A stretch of 64,000 nt of DNA from Patellaria atrata CBS 101060 (GCA_010093705.1 MU006094.1:1153550-1217549); one strand, 5' to 3'. Counted from the stretch's first letter, positions 47,634 through 59,641 are shown. A program made the numbers and translations. Notes: a model not told the origin generated them from the letters alone.

Positions 47634-49231
47634 TAAAATTCGTTACGTGACGCTGAGCTATGTATGGGGTTCTGCAACTTAATTTCAGCTTACCTCGAAA
47701 CGCGTCGACTCACTGATGAAACCTCGCATCTTATTACGATACCAGGATTTCATACCCCAGGTGATTCAAAGATGCCATTGTAACCGTTCGTGATATGGGT
47801 GAATCGTACTTATGGGTTGATTCCCTATGTGTAACCTAGGACGACTCGCTGGCAAAGCATGATCAGATCTCTCAGATGGCCGCTATATATAACAACGCTC
47901 TGCTGACCATCATTGCTGTCGCAGCACGGAATACCAACTCTTCTCTTCCTGGCGTACGTCCGAATACCAGGTGGAAGCGCTCGTGGGTATCCGATAAATT
48001 GCAACTCACCAGACCACTTCGTCCGGATAAGGTCCTCAAAGCGATCGATCGGTCACTCTATGTATCACGGGGTTGGACTTTCGAAGAACGACTCCTATCA
48101 AGACGGTGTCTTTACTTTTTTGATGAGCAGGTATACCTTCAATGTCGGTCAGAACTGTGGTGTGAGGAGCCTCAGTTGATCGGAATGACACTTAAACTCG
48201 GCGGAGATAGTACTGTACTGGACTTTCGATTCAATCTTTTGGTTCGCACTTTGCGGTGGGTAGAGAGCATCCGATTCGGGGATTACGACGTAAGTTTTAA
48301 TTACTATGCCGATTTAGTTGCGGATTACTCCTCCAAGCAGTTATCATTCCCTTCAGATATCATGAATGCTTTCTCGGGTGTCATTACCGCTCTTGAGGGT
48401 TATTCTGGGTGGTCATTCATTCATGGGTTACCGGAGGAATTATTTGACTGCGCGTTCCTTTGGATACCGAAGGCAAAAGCGGACAGACGCTATCCAGCAT
48501 CGCCAGCGCTCGGCAGTTATTTTCCAAGCTGGTCTTGGTTTGGATGGACGGGTGAAGTCTTCTTCAGGATCACTGAACAATATGAGATACAAGATTTTAG
48601 CACCGAGCTAACCTTCCGTATCGTCAGGCGGTACATCAAAGGAAAGACAAAGAGGTCTGATTGGGAGGTATATCTTGGTGCTCGTGCAACCCCATCTGAG
48701 CTACAGGCGACTCTGGAGAACGTACAAAAGATTTCGACGTCGGTAGGAAGCTCATCCAAATCACTTTCTCAAGTCCAAGCGGACAAAGATCAGCTTGGCA
48801 GTATTCTAAGATTTCAGGCGTTCACAGTCAAAGCTAGTCGATTTACTTTCGAGGACTCCTCTTCAGCCTTCTTACCAGAGAATTGGTTCAACCACGCCTT
48901 GAAAGGGACATCTCTACTTCAAAATACACCCGGCGCCTAGCTCTTCCTCGATCATCCGCACAGAAATTCACGCTCAGCGTGTGGCTTTCTACGCGCCGTC
49001 GACAGTCAGGTCTTGCACCGGCAGCATTGGTCCAAACTAGATATTATCTTAGTAACTCGGTTCAATCGAACCCTCGCACATCTAGATCTGAATATATTGT
49101 CTTGTAATACATACAATGTGATGCTCATCCAGTGGAAAGGCTCACTTGCGGGGCGGGTCGCAGTCGGTCATATTGATGAACCAGCTTGGTATTTAGCTGA
49201 GCCGACGGAGCGCCGGATATTACTCGCGTAA
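47634..49231 (+). pseudogene. HET-domain pseudogene with in-frame stop codons
   Basis: HET landmarks are present in order: RYVTLSYVWG (47641-47667), YLWVDSLC (47807-47830), MAAIYNNALLTIIA (47876 on), YVSRGWTFEERLLSRRCLYF, SYFPSWSWFGWTG (48514-48552) and a C-terminal YNVMLIQWKGSLAGRVAVG block (49111-49167). From about 47765 to 49231 one frame is open apart from TAG at 47837-47839 and TAG at 48938-48940; a TGA at 47762-47764 lies just upstream. The first TAG sits where HET proteins usually have QDD, so a Gln codon CAG has probably become TAG. The region just after YVTLSYVWG is shifted in frame. HET proteins act in vegetative incompatibility. The copy looks recently inactivated. Confidence 0.8.
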
Positions 49232-49469
49232 GTTGTTCATGGAATGAGTTGAATATGTCTGCTTAAGGCATTTTTGGATCGCTGTACAGTACACTTGGTA
49301 TGGATTCCGAATCGGTACTCATTCTCCACGCTATTAGTGTGAAGTTAGTTTGATTACGTTTGCATCACCGTTTGGTTTAGTACCGCATTTAGTACTGTGA
49401 ATATATTATACATCTGGTACCCTATAAGATAGACATTTACTTTTCATCTACTCACTCTTCACTCCGATC
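48941..49469. other. HET C-terminal relic and intergenic region
   Basis: The left part to 49231 is the C-terminal part of the HET pseudogene. The rest is the spacer to the ABHD12-like gene, with CTGTACAGTACAC at 49281-49293. No gene seen. Confidence 0.5.
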
Positions 49470-50663
49470 TTAGCTGTGAAAGGCACTTGCAATTGCCAGA
49501 CTAACGACCGGGTAACTCATAATGCGATCATGGAGCCCATGCTTCACGATTTGCTCTCTCACTACTCCCGCTCTGGCCTTCCACTCGACTTCCCAGCCCC
49601 CTGCCCCTAGCATGACCCTACGTTGTTCTTTCTCATTCTCCAACTGGTCGAAGCTAAGAGCAGCTTCAGGATCGCGTGTGGCGTTTACAGCATGCCAAAA
49701 CACGACCTCAGAGTGGACCCAAGGAATATCATAATCGTCTTCAGCGTGAATAAGAGTGATATCATACTTAGTCTCCCGCTCTGCCAGCTTAAGATGTTCA
49801 CAATAACGAATAAAGGCAGCTAGCTTGTCTTTCGAGGGCCACTTGCTAATAATAAACCTATTGAAAAACCTAAGAGCTTTGGGGAAGTAAGCGATAGGGG
49901 AAAGAAGAGGGATGGTGCCCGCAACTTTATAAGTCTCGGTCAAGAGTTCCACGTCCGCGAAAGGGGCTACGAGAACCATCCCAGCAAAGAGCGTTGGAGG
50001 GGATTGCGTGGCTAAATGATGTGCGAGCGATATGCTGACGGCTGTGCCGAGAGATTGGGCAAAGATAACAGTGCGTTCTGGGGGAATCCCCGCCGTATTC
50101 ATGGCAAAGTTAGCAAGCGTGAGAGCATCGGTTAAGAGTCCGGCTTCAGATGGCCAGCCAGTACTTGATCCAAACCCACGATAATCTATCGCGAGGATGT
50201 GGACATAAGCTGCGGCGGCGGAGATGGCACGATAGCTCTGAGGCCGCCAGCCTGATCCAAGGGTTCCTGCTGCACCATGCAAATAGAGCACTAATCGTGC
50301 GTCTGGGTCGTCTTTCAGCAACCTAAATGCGAGTCTCTCTTCGAGGTTGTGACATAGTCCTACTGGTTCATTTCTCAGCTCTTTCTGGTTCTTGCGGTAT
50401 GTCTCGAGAGGGAGGATATGCCAGGTGTGCAAGGTCTCTCCATCTGGCGTGGAGAGCTGAAATGGTGTAACTTGGTTCCGTAGGAAACCCCATTGCTCGG
50501 GGACGTTTATGTCTTGAAACCATGTCAAGATGATTCGGTGTAGATAAATTACATGATCCTGAAGAGATGGGATTGTAAGAAGGGTGATGAAGATGAAGTA
50601 GAGGCCGGCGCCAGCTGCAATTGTGCCGAACAGGGGTCCCAGGACCGCCGAGACGGACGGCAT
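49470..50663 (-). CDS. ABHD12-like alpha/beta hydrolase
   Basis: Single-exon 397-aa protein. An N-terminal TM anchor (GTIAAGAGLYFIFITLLTI, about residues 13-31) precedes an alpha/beta hydrolase fold. The oxyanion strand is LVLYLHGAAGTLGSGWR, the nucleophile elbow is FAQSLGTAVS (Ser), the acid is in HAEDDYDIPW (Asp) and the base is in KHGLHDRIM (His). Blocks IDYRGFGSSTGWPSE and VAPFADVELL fit the ABHD12/BEM46 group. Mammalian ABHD12 is a lysophosphatidylserine lipase of the ER; a similar lipid or ester substrate is likely but not shown here. Confidence 0.88.
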   Translation of the reverse strand: MPSVSAVLGPLFGTIAAGAGLYFIFITLLTIPSLQDHVIYLHRIILTWFQDINVPEQWGFLRNQVTPFQLSTPDGETLHTWHILPLETYRKNQKELRNEPVGLCHNLEERLAFRLLKDDPDARLVLYLHGAAGTLGSGWRPQSYRAISAAAAYVHILAIDYRGFGSSTGWPSEAGLLTDALTLANFAMNTAGIPPERTVIFAQSLGTAVSISLAHHLATQSPPTLFAGMVLVAPFADVELLTETYKVAGTIPLLSPIAYFPKALRFFNRFIISKWPSKDKLAAFIRYCEHLKLAERETKYDITLIHAEDDYDIPWVHSEVVFWHAVNATRDPEAALSFDQLENEKEQRRVMLGAGGWEVEWKARAGVVREQIVKHGLHDRIMSYPVVSLAIASAFHS

Positions 50664-51564
50664 GGCGCGAACGTGTCGAACTATGTTGCGACTTCAAGTC
50701 TGTTGTCGACATAAACTAAAAGAATGATTTTCAAGCGTGGTGTTGAACGTTTATTTAGCTTATGTATGACCATCGCATGTGATAGATGGATGGATGGGAA
50801 GACCGAAAATATCGTCTTAGCGCACACGGGTATGACTGGATAGGTCTATGTCGTTTCACCCCATGCAGATTTCCAGCTCAGATAGGGACCAGTAAGTGAT
50901 GTGTGTGACCCTTCTTACCGTACGGACTCAAACGGTCTACACTACCGTGTAACTCTTGCTTGCGTATCATAGATATCGTACGGACTGTACAGTACACCTT
51001 CTTAGTCCAACGTGAAGACAACACAAGACCCAAACACCACCTTGATATTTCCATTTTATGCGAGTTTTAGTCTTTTTAACAGCTCATACTGTAGGCTGTC
51101 CTTCAAAGCTTTACTTATTTCAGCAAGAATTTTCATGTCCTCCGAGCAGACGTATGGGTTAGCGGCACAGCTTGTCGGTACAGCTTGTCGGTTGGCCCCC
51201 ATGAACGCTGTGCCTCACTGGACCACCTTAAATCATTATCTGCAAGCCATGTTGAATTACTGGGTCTCTATATCACCAATAATTGGTTTCTTTTATACGG
51301 ATACAGAGAGTTTGCTCCTATTTCTGTTTCTGTTGTACAGATTGAAAGGATGGGGTGAGCATGCGAGGTATTCAAAGTCTACATTTATAGAGGACTTGAA
51401 GCCTTGTCAACAGATTGTACGGTTTCAACTCTTCTTATCTTACCATTATCTTCTTCAATTGGTTTCAACTTGATTGATTCTCGTGCGATACAGTCTCACA
51501 CCAACTGTCCAGGACTTCAAGCTGATGCACGCCTACGGTATTGCTTTGACCTTTGTATAAATCC
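50664..51564. other. Divergent intergenic region
   Basis: No gene seen; the ORF at 51012-51473 lacks motifs. It holds the promoters of the hydrolase (-) and of the polytopic protein (+). CGGACTGTACAGTACACC lies at 50982-50999. Confidence 0.5.
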
Positions 51565-52974
51565 ATGGCTACTGCGAAGCCTCTTCTGCGAAGCCTCCTC
51601 TTCCTTGCACTCTTCGTAGTGGCCTGTTACGCTCGAAGAAGCAATTCCAGTAATGAGCAGTCCTCAAGCTGCGGGAACGACGGCGGATTACAACACTTCT
51701 CAGCCTCAAAGAGAGTTGACGGGTGGGTGAGCCAACCTAATTATCGAGGAACGTTTGATATCCTCTGGACCTGTCTAGTTACTATATTTATCAGCACATA
51801 TAATATGTTGTGTCTCAACGTTCCAGCCCCTCAAGACAGCTTCGCAAGAAAATTCGGTCGTCGCTTCCTGTGGATGGGTTTGGGTATCCTTGGCCCTGAG
51901 TTTCCTCTCACATATGCAGCTGGGCAATGGAGCAGAGCTAAACACTCGATGAGAGCCTTCCACACCTCCGGTTATAATGACTGGCATATGCGTCAAGCTT
52001 TCTTTGCGGACATGGGCGGTTTTGTTTTCCACACTCGAAACAGCAAGCCATTCCCTCTGAATGCAAACCAACTGCATTGGCTCGTCACTAACAATTTCGT
52101 TGAATACCCTGCCATCACTCGAGAAGAAATCTGGGATAAGTCTAAACAAGACACGTTCACGAAAATCATCACAGCCTTCCAAATTTGCTACTTAGTCGTC
52201 CAATGTATTGCTCGTGCAAGTCAAAATCTAGCTATTACGACATTGGAGCTGAACGCATTAGCAATTGTCACCTGCTCCCTCATGACATCCTTTGTCTGGC
52301 TTCACAAACCTGCGGATGTCCAGACTTCCGTCCACATCTACTCGTCACATTCTCTTTCCGATATCACACTAGATCGACCCTGGCGCTTGACACCCCTCGA
52401 TTTTGTTGATGAGAACGGCCCAGGGTATTCAGTAAACGTACAACCTTTCATGAGAATGCCGGTTATACCCCACGAACGGCCTATCCAGCGAATACCGAAC
52501 GATAGATTTCCGATGAATCCATACGGCATACAAGAATACTTTCTATGCTTTGCGACCTTGCTATTCACAGCAATACACGTCGCTGGATGGAACTTTGACT
52601 TCCCTACAACCGTCGAACAACTTCTTTGGCGTATCTCATCGTTACTACTTTTCAGTATAACTGTCGCTTTTTGGGTTTTCGAAACAGTAGCATCTTGGAC
52701 TCGGTTAGGCAGATGGAAGACTCTCTATCTTTTTTTCTTCAATTTTGGGGCGTTACATGCTCATAAGATCGCCATGGAACGGAAGAACACGACTATAAAG
52801 AGGGAGTCGGCTCAACTGCCACTACCATGGGAATTTGCGACGATCATGCCTTTGGCGATAATATACGGTGTTGCCGGGTTGTATTTGCTTGGAGAGGCAT
52901 TTGCGGAGTTGAGGAATATTGAAGGTACGGCGTACGTCAATGTTAACTGGACGGATTTCATACCTCATATCTAA
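51565..52974 (+). CDS. Polytopic fungal membrane protein, function unknown
   Basis: Single exon, 469 aa from the ATG at 51565. It begins with a signal-like hydrophobic stretch (LLRSLLFLALFVVACYA) and a short luminal region. GWVSQPNYRGTFDILWTCL follows, then about six further hydrophobic segments ending with IMPLAIIYGVAGLYLLGEAF. A large soluble loop (about residues 110-200) contains YNDWHMRQAFFADMGGFVF. The GW...P..RGT..ILW.CL pattern is shared by a widespread, uncharacterised fungal membrane-protein family; that is from memory. No catalytic motif seen. Copies of this family often lie in accessory regions. Confidence 0.8.
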   Translation: MATAKPLLRSLLFLALFVVACYARRSNSSNEQSSSCGNDGGLQHFSASKRVDGWVSQPNYRGTFDILWTCLVTIFISTYNMLCLNVPAPQDSFARKFGRRFLWMGLGILGPEFPLTYAAGQWSRAKHSMRAFHTSGYNDWHMRQAFFADMGGFVFHTRNSKPFPLNANQLHWLVTNNFVEYPAITREEIWDKSKQDTFTKIITAFQICYLVVQCIARASQNLAITTLELNALAIVTCSLMTSFVWLHKPADVQTSVHIYSSHSLSDITLDRPWRLTPLDFVDENGPGYSVNVQPFMRMPVIPHERPIQRIPNDRFPMNPYGIQEYFLCFATLLFTAIHVAGWNFDFPTTVEQLLWRISSLLLFSITVAFWVFETVASWTRLGRWKTLYLFFFNFGALHAHKIAMERKNTTIKRESAQLPLPWEFATIMPLAIIYGVAGLYLLGEAFAELRNIEGTAYVNVNWTDFIPHI

Positions 52975-53516
52975 AGAGTGATCCTTATTGACTCAAATGA
53001 ACGCTCCTTTCATGCTAGGGTGCTCAATATGATGCGGTGTCCTCTTTACTTACTGTACCATACACTTATACCGAAAGCACCCCGAACCTTGCGAAAACCC
53101 GAAGAGGAAGAGTAGTGAGCTTGTCTTCGGGGCCTTAAAACAGATCTCGGTAATTGGTACCGAAACACTGGAGCCCACAAAGCTTTGTAAAGAACATCAC
53201 GTGGGGTTCTAAGAAAAATTACACGTAGACACAAAAAGTTTCGTGGAAAACAAAGATAGTGTTATTTTGCTTCAGCCACTGTATCATATGGCATGAAGGA
53301 CATAATTTATAGTACATTATCCAGTGTCAACGGCCGTACAATACAGGTAGCTGAAAGATGTTTACCTTTGCCACCTCAAGGGCAATGATAGAAAAGATCA
53401 AGATGGACGGTGCAAAACAGATGGACTACAAGAGGACGATACTGTAAGGCCAAAGGATAATAGTAAAAGTCATAAAACCGCATTTCGCTGATTTGTTTCG
53501 GCTATTCGTAGTGTTG
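52975..53516. other. Intergenic region
   Basis: No gene seen between the polytopic membrane protein gene and the unknown 299-aa gene. Confidence 0.5.
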
Positions 53517-54536
53517 CTAGGTAAATGCACGCATATGAAGAAGCGTCATCCTTCCGATCTCCAACTTCACCCACTCCCTCGTCCCGACAGTATCCGGTCT
53601 ATACTCTCGATTCTCGTAGAATTTTCCAAGGGGCGTACCGCGCACTCCAGGAGAGTCCAAGCTCACCTTATATGCTTGCAGTAAATTCAAAATGTTCTCG
53701 TCGTGGGATTTGAAATCATGAATTGGCTTGGACTGCTGAATTATGGTATACAACCACACTGGCCCCTATTATTAAGTAGATCAGCGTTTCTCGTAGCTCT
53801 TCGCTCCCCTTTTCAGATTCAACTCACCCGTTTATGATAGATTGGAGCCAAGCCATCCTTTACCGCCTTACTTAATTCGTATCTATGGCCATCGCTCATA
53901 ATACGCATCATGACCATAGGATTCTTGTTCTTGAGCTCTGCTTTCTCCTCAGTCGTCAGCTCTGCATTCTTCTCTACCTCCTTTTGTGAACCTAATGGCT
54001 CTACACCGGCTGGCCAACACAATTTATTGCCCTCCATGGCAGCCCACTGTTGTTTGTTCAGAGGTCTATTATTCTTGTCTACCCCAGTCCACTCGTGCGC
54101 GGTCTGCAAGACTTTGATGGCCTTTAGTTGAGCGGTAAGGCAGACCTCAGTCGCATCTGGATCAGGTTTTGAGCCCGGATCAGACTTCGTAGCGGATCCC
54201 GCATCAGTAAGGGATGCAAAGAGTGGCATCTTTGCTTCTTTAGGTTCCAGACTTGGAGCCAATTGGCATATCTTCCGGTAGACTGCTAAGGGGAGGTCTA
54301 GATCTCCGATACTGCGTGCTGGGACAGTCCTAGTGTCCAGCATTTGGTCGGCCCATCTTTGCAAGAAGTCTTTGAGCTCTAATGATTGCCATTAGGTCAC
54401 ATTCAGAATGTGAATGTATGCATGACACAGACTCACCCTTCTTCTGCTGGGAGTTCTCGTTCACCGACTTGAACCAATTAACCGCGTCTGCTTTTACAGC
54501 CCTTGCCCACTCTGCTTGATTCGTATAGGTAGTCAT
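53517..54536 (-). CDS. Unknown 299-aa protein next to the MACPF locus
   Basis: Three exons: 54536-54437, 54378-53828 and 53765-53517. The total is 900 nt, giving 299 aa, in frame across both junctions. There is no signal peptide or TM segment. The N-terminal half is helical and charged (VNWFKSVNENSQQKKELKD). The middle has a disordered Asp/Ser/Pro segment. A compact C-terminal region (RIMSDGHRYELSKAVKDGLA, then VWLYTIIQQSKPIHDF) follows. I do not recognise a family. It lies 1.34 kb downstream of the MACPF gene on the same strand, so co-function is possible but unproven. The conserved-looking exon structure argues for a real gene. Confidence 0.7.
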
Positions 54537-55875
54537 AATTAAGAAGATACGTGATGGTTGGATGTAACGGTACTGGTTCGCTGGTGCGCGTTTTTGTTCA
54601 ACTCAAGCTGATAGCATCAATTGAATAGATCCAAGTCTACGAGTGGCCTCAACTGAAGAAGCAAGTTTGCTCGGCCCAAGAATCAACTTCACTTTATACA
54701 TTACTCTGTACCTTAGTAGGAGGCAGGAGGGTTGATTCAGGAATCTCATGCTTCTAGCCCTTCAGCCACTATATTTTCGAAGGATGTAAACAGCAGCATT
54801 GAGCTCCTTAATCGATAGACTAATGCAACAAATTTGATGCTGAGAAATTTCGCCGGAACATGACCATCGCGGGAATAGGTAGAGAGCTATCTAAAACCAC
54901 CTCAAGACAGTGATCTAGGTGATCTATGCAACATACCCCTATCATCGCCCCACAACTCTACAGCCACGCCGAGAAGGAATCTCGAACATCTATATACGGA
55001 ATTGGGATATTTTTATATACCTTTCAGCTGGAACTGTCGAAGCCTCTATAGAATCAACACGTGTTTGAGGGGAAACCAACCTTGGCTTCTAAAACATTCT
55101 CGTGGCTTCATCATTAACAGCTGAAGTGGGATTTTTAAGGTATCTACTAAATCTGACATCTAGGTTAGACTCGCTTAATATATGTAATGTAGAAACAGTA
55201 AGAACTCCACGTATTGTCACCCGAGGGGATAAGGTAGTGTCGGCTAACCCAAGGGGGTATTGGTTTGCTCAAAGTTGTCCGAGCTCAAAAGATAGTAGAG
55301 CGCTAGAACGACTACGATTAGAGTATTGCCCCCTTAGGTTTCCAACAGCCAGCCACGTATGTGGTGGTCGAGACATATAAGGGCACTTATAGGAGGTTGG
55401 TTCTAGACTGAAGATCTTTACGCCAGCCGATCTGTGTCTGCACTAGAGCACAGTGCATGGGGAAGTAGAAAATACAAAGGTTGGAGAATCAAGAAATCTG
55501 TCGAAGTGTAAAATCTTAGGATTTGGAACTCATACCGGTGGCTTGATTCTGGACACTCACCTTTCACGAGTTTTCATATGGATAATCCGCTCGGTGGAAG
55601 AGCATTATTGGCATCATTGTTGAATGGAAATATCGAGAATCTCGTGGGTTCATTCGCACGTAGAGCCACGGATTTAGGAGTGATTTTAATCGATAGTGCG
55701 ACTCGAAGTGTAGACAACTCTACTGTGTGTTTATGATTTTATCGGAAAACTCGTAGAACAAAGAATGTACAATTAGGGGCAATTTTACTCCTCTGTGTAC
55801 TTCTCAATGCGTGGTGATAGTGACTAGTTCTGTACTAAAATACTTGCTTATGCTCCTGGTGAAATAAATGGCGTT
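54537..55875. other. Spacer between unknown gene and MACPF gene
   Basis: About 1.3 kb with no convincing ORF; the plus-strand frame at 55102-55380 has no motif. It includes the promoter of the 299-aa gene and the 3' flank of the MACPF gene. Confidence 0.5.
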
Positions 55876-58800
55876 TTAAAGCCTTTGACACTCCAAGAAG
55901 AACATTTCATACACCAGCTTCTGACTTGCAACAATAGTGCGTTGCTTTTCAGTGAGTGCTTTGAATGCATCTGCGTCACTCTTGCCCTGCTCCTGTGATA
56001 GCCCTTGTAACAGGTAGTCTCCCGTATCCCCTTGCCCCCCGTTTGCTACCACATCGACCCTGAATGATACATCCTGGATAGCATACATAGCTTTTCCGAC
56101 CGCTGAAGAGGAAATGGCGGGTAAGGTCGCCAGGTCCTCGAACGCAATTCCTTGGGTTGCCTGTGTACTCATCAACATAGTATTAGGAACAGGATCCTGG
56201 CCCGGCTTTGGCGTTGCAATATTCTCAAATCGAGGCCACGGAAGTTTCATAAACAGTGCACCGTTCTTCAGCTCTGGTGGAATTTGCGCCCTCCGTCGAC
56301 CGAAGACGTCCTCTTTGAAGTCCCGGAATCCGACAGTCTGGTCTTGGAAGATCCAGCAAAGGCGAATGGCATCGCCTTCTTTAATGTTCTCGCCATAGCG
56401 TTTGCCGTCAACTTTAAGTATGCGCCAGTAGTGCGTCTCATCAGAGCTAGACATGCCCGGCAAAAAGACACCCTGCGCGTTACGAAAGACTATAAGAGAA
56501 GCGGGAATCGCGGGTATCGTGGTCAAAGTTTCTGGTTTTGCAGGATCCTTCGCTACTGGTTTGGTCTCTTGAGGTTTCGTTTTGATAATTACTTTAGAGC
56601 CGTGTTGAAGATGTTCGCTGAATGGTGTTGTGATGCTCCAGACTGTGTCAGTGAAAGACTGGTTTAAGCGACTGCTGAAGTCTGCCCGATCACCGGGATA
56701 GCCTAAGATTACAGGTGCTCGATAACTAACATATACGTTAATAGGACGCCGCAGCGAGAAACGGAGGGAGGACTCACGACTGTGGGGAGAAAAGAACTTG
56801 GTCATTGGGATATTCTATCAAATCATCCCAGAACTTATTGGGGTCTTTGATTCCCATAAGACTCGGGGTGACCTTTGCGAAAGGGCTGTGACCAAGATAG
56901 TAGACAGGATTGGGCTGTCCTTTTGCTGCGACAGCCTTCTTTGTATATGAGAGAGAAAGTTGAGTCAAAGGAGTGCTGACTCGCAACCTAACAAACATCT
57001 CCCGCGAAGAATCAGCGGCAATATACTTGCTCAGAGTTGGTACTGCTTGAATAAACAATCGTTTGATAGCGGCATATCCTGGTAATGCTGCGATAACGTC
57101 TATCAAGGGTGATAAAGAGTCCCGTTTGATGACTCGCCAGTTCTTAAACTTCGCAACTGATGGAGCCCAAATCGATGGACTAGAAGCTAAAATAGTCTCT
57201 CCACCGACAGCTTCAAAGACGTGTGTTTCGCTTTTATCAATATTGGTGGTGTTGACTGTTACAGACTTTCCTTTCTCCTGTTCGTGCTTGACGCCGGCCC
57301 CAACACCTATTGGTGTAGATACTTGAAGACCAACCGAGACTTTATATTGCTCCTTTTGTTCTTGCTCACTCATCGTACTTTTCGCGTCCATTATTCTGGT
57401 AGATTGTAGACGCCCACCTACTGTAACCCTTTGACAAAATAACTGACCAAATTCTCGTTGGAGCTTTCTCATGTCATTGACATTCTTCGTAGTAGCAATA
57501 GTTTGAAGTGCAGCAGTAAGTTCAGGGGATGGTTCAAGATCCTCAGCGTGGAGTAGAATGTCTGCGCGAGGAAACTATCTGTGTTTAGCTTAGACTCCTT
57601 ATCTTTACGTGTGGTTATCTTACGAGATATTTTGCTACCATAGTCTTCTTGAAATTGTTTGTAGTATTGACTGAAGACTCGCTCTTGGACTTCGCATAGC
57701 CCGCGCTCACGCTTACCGCGAATCCCGCATACCCACCAGACCTGGGATTCAAATCAGAAATTTCAACTATACCATAGGAGAAGGGTAAAATACATAGATC
57801 CTTCCGTGCTACTATTGCTGAAATCATTTTTTGCCAGACTGTGTTCGAATTCGTGGCTTACGAGTGTGATCTCAACCTTGGAGTCGTCGTTTACAACAAA
57901 AGTAGGGATTCGCGGCCAGATTTTCTTCTTTTGCGACCCTTCCTCACTATTACCTTCGTCTTCGTCCTCATTAGAGGCATCGTTTGAGTAATCCGAGTTA
58001 TCACTAGTCTTAAGAGCGGGTTTGGGAGATGATACGGCTTTCTCATCTGCAGACCTCGCCGGTTGCGCGGGATTTGATAGAGCGTCGGTTCCTTTTGGCT
58101 CAATGTCCCGTAAGAAGTCAGGAATAGACGCAACGGGGTCAACAATTCCCTTCGGGCGCAACCGAAACGCTTCCAGTTCTTAGTCATTTTCTCGACTGAA
58201 ATAATTCAAACTTACCTGGACGCGGTGCACGTGTTATTTCGTTTTTAACGCGGTCTACTACCCACCCATACATGAGACCACATTGACTGATAACAAGTGG
58301 CCAGTCTTTCTCGGTTAATCCTGCTGCAGACCTGGAGAGCCTTGAGCAGTTATATTAAGAATAGAGTGAAAGTACTTACGGTTCATCTGGTGCACTATTG
58401 AGTCTCAGTAATTCATCATCGACTCCCCAACTTCTGTCTTTCCGCTCATCAAATGTCTTTGCTTTTTTACCACCTTCAAAAGCATTCTTGAACAGAATTT
58501 AGCTGTTATGAAGTTGAGAGCATGTGGACTATGAAGAAGACCTACCTCATTCAGTCTCGTCGGCTTGTCCGGATCATATGCTCCTGGGAGCTTTGACATG
58601 TCTACCGCTGGCTGATTCATGGCAGAGTCACGTTTATAAACTACAGTTACCGATGCGATTGGGGCGGTCTTTGAGACCTCTTTAGCATCCAATTTGAGAT
58701 AAGAGGAAAAGGTCATCGTTTCATCCGTGACAGTGACACCCGTAGACGTGCAGAATTTATGAAGTCTTGAGGAAAGGGACCTAGGATGTGTAAGTCTATA

Positions 58801-59641
58801 CCATAGCGATTCAGCTAATAAACTTACATGGGGGAAGATTTCGCAAGTTTCTTCCGTAGACCAGCCAGAGTAACGTCGACAATTTTCTTCTCTCCCAACG
58901 TTGTCGACTGGACGGTGCCACGACTTCTCAGCACGCCCTCTTTCTCGCTAATTTCGCCCTTCTTTTGAGGTTCAATCTCCCACTCCAGCACATTGAGAAG
59001 AAAATCCCCCTTCTCCAAAACCGAAGAAGCAGGTTGACTTGACTCCTCTGATTTTGGAGAAGGACAAATCATGTATACTTTTCGTTCGATAGGTTTATTC
59101 CTCTTTGTTGACTGCGAGTCATTCCCACGCTGTGGGCGAAGAAGATCTGGATCCAAATCTTCATCGACATGCTCGATATATTCCGTGAGAGGGAGAGTTT
59201 CGGCCGCGGGAGACCCATCGGGGTAGCAGAATTTGTGCTCATCAGTACTTTAATATAGTCAGTATATCATAGCTTGATTAAAAAATTAATAGTCCGACCC
59301 ACACTGTACTTCCAAGTTTCGCACGAAGATTCTGCAGCTTCCCATCCCGCACTCTACACGCCTGTAAGCTATATCTCTCACAATATTGTGAATACCTACT
59401 CAGCGATGGGTACTGTAGCCAACACTTTTACTGCTTTTCCTTCGTCTTCTCTCTCGAATTGGACAACCTTCACAACCCTGGAGTATGTCACCGCAGGATT
59501 GGCCCATTTTGTCATCTCCGCAGTCTGCTCCTTCCTCGGGGGTTCAGGTACTGCATCTTTAGGTACTACTTCTGGCCATGCCGCAGTTGTTGATCGTCGA
59601 CCGGCCGGAATGGTCTTATCAGAAGTTTCAGACTTCTTCAT
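55876..59641 (-). CDS. MACPF (perforin-like) domain protein
   Basis: Ten-exon model: 59641-59400, 59361-59305, 59247-58828, 58780-58546, 58486-58381, 58323-58216, 58178-57813, 57766-57624, 57574-56778 and 56725-55876. The total is 3324 nt, about 1107 aa. The ends of exons 1 and 2 are uncertain; an alternative shifts them by a few codons and also closes. Eight later junctions look firm. The N-terminal half carries two related modules with LRxKL and HKFC motifs, then an acidic low-complexity linker. The MACPF region covers about residues 515-780, with SGGYAGFAVSVSAGYA, FGQLFCQRVTVGGRLQ and AVGGETILASSP. The C-terminal third is beta-rich, with a hydrophobic end. No signal peptide is seen. MACPF proteins oligomerise into membrane pores; activity here is untested. 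Confidence 0.8.

Noticed and set aside
51012-51473. Plus-strand ORF of 153 codons
   Set aside because: Hydrophobic low-quality frame in the promoter region; no family or splice support.
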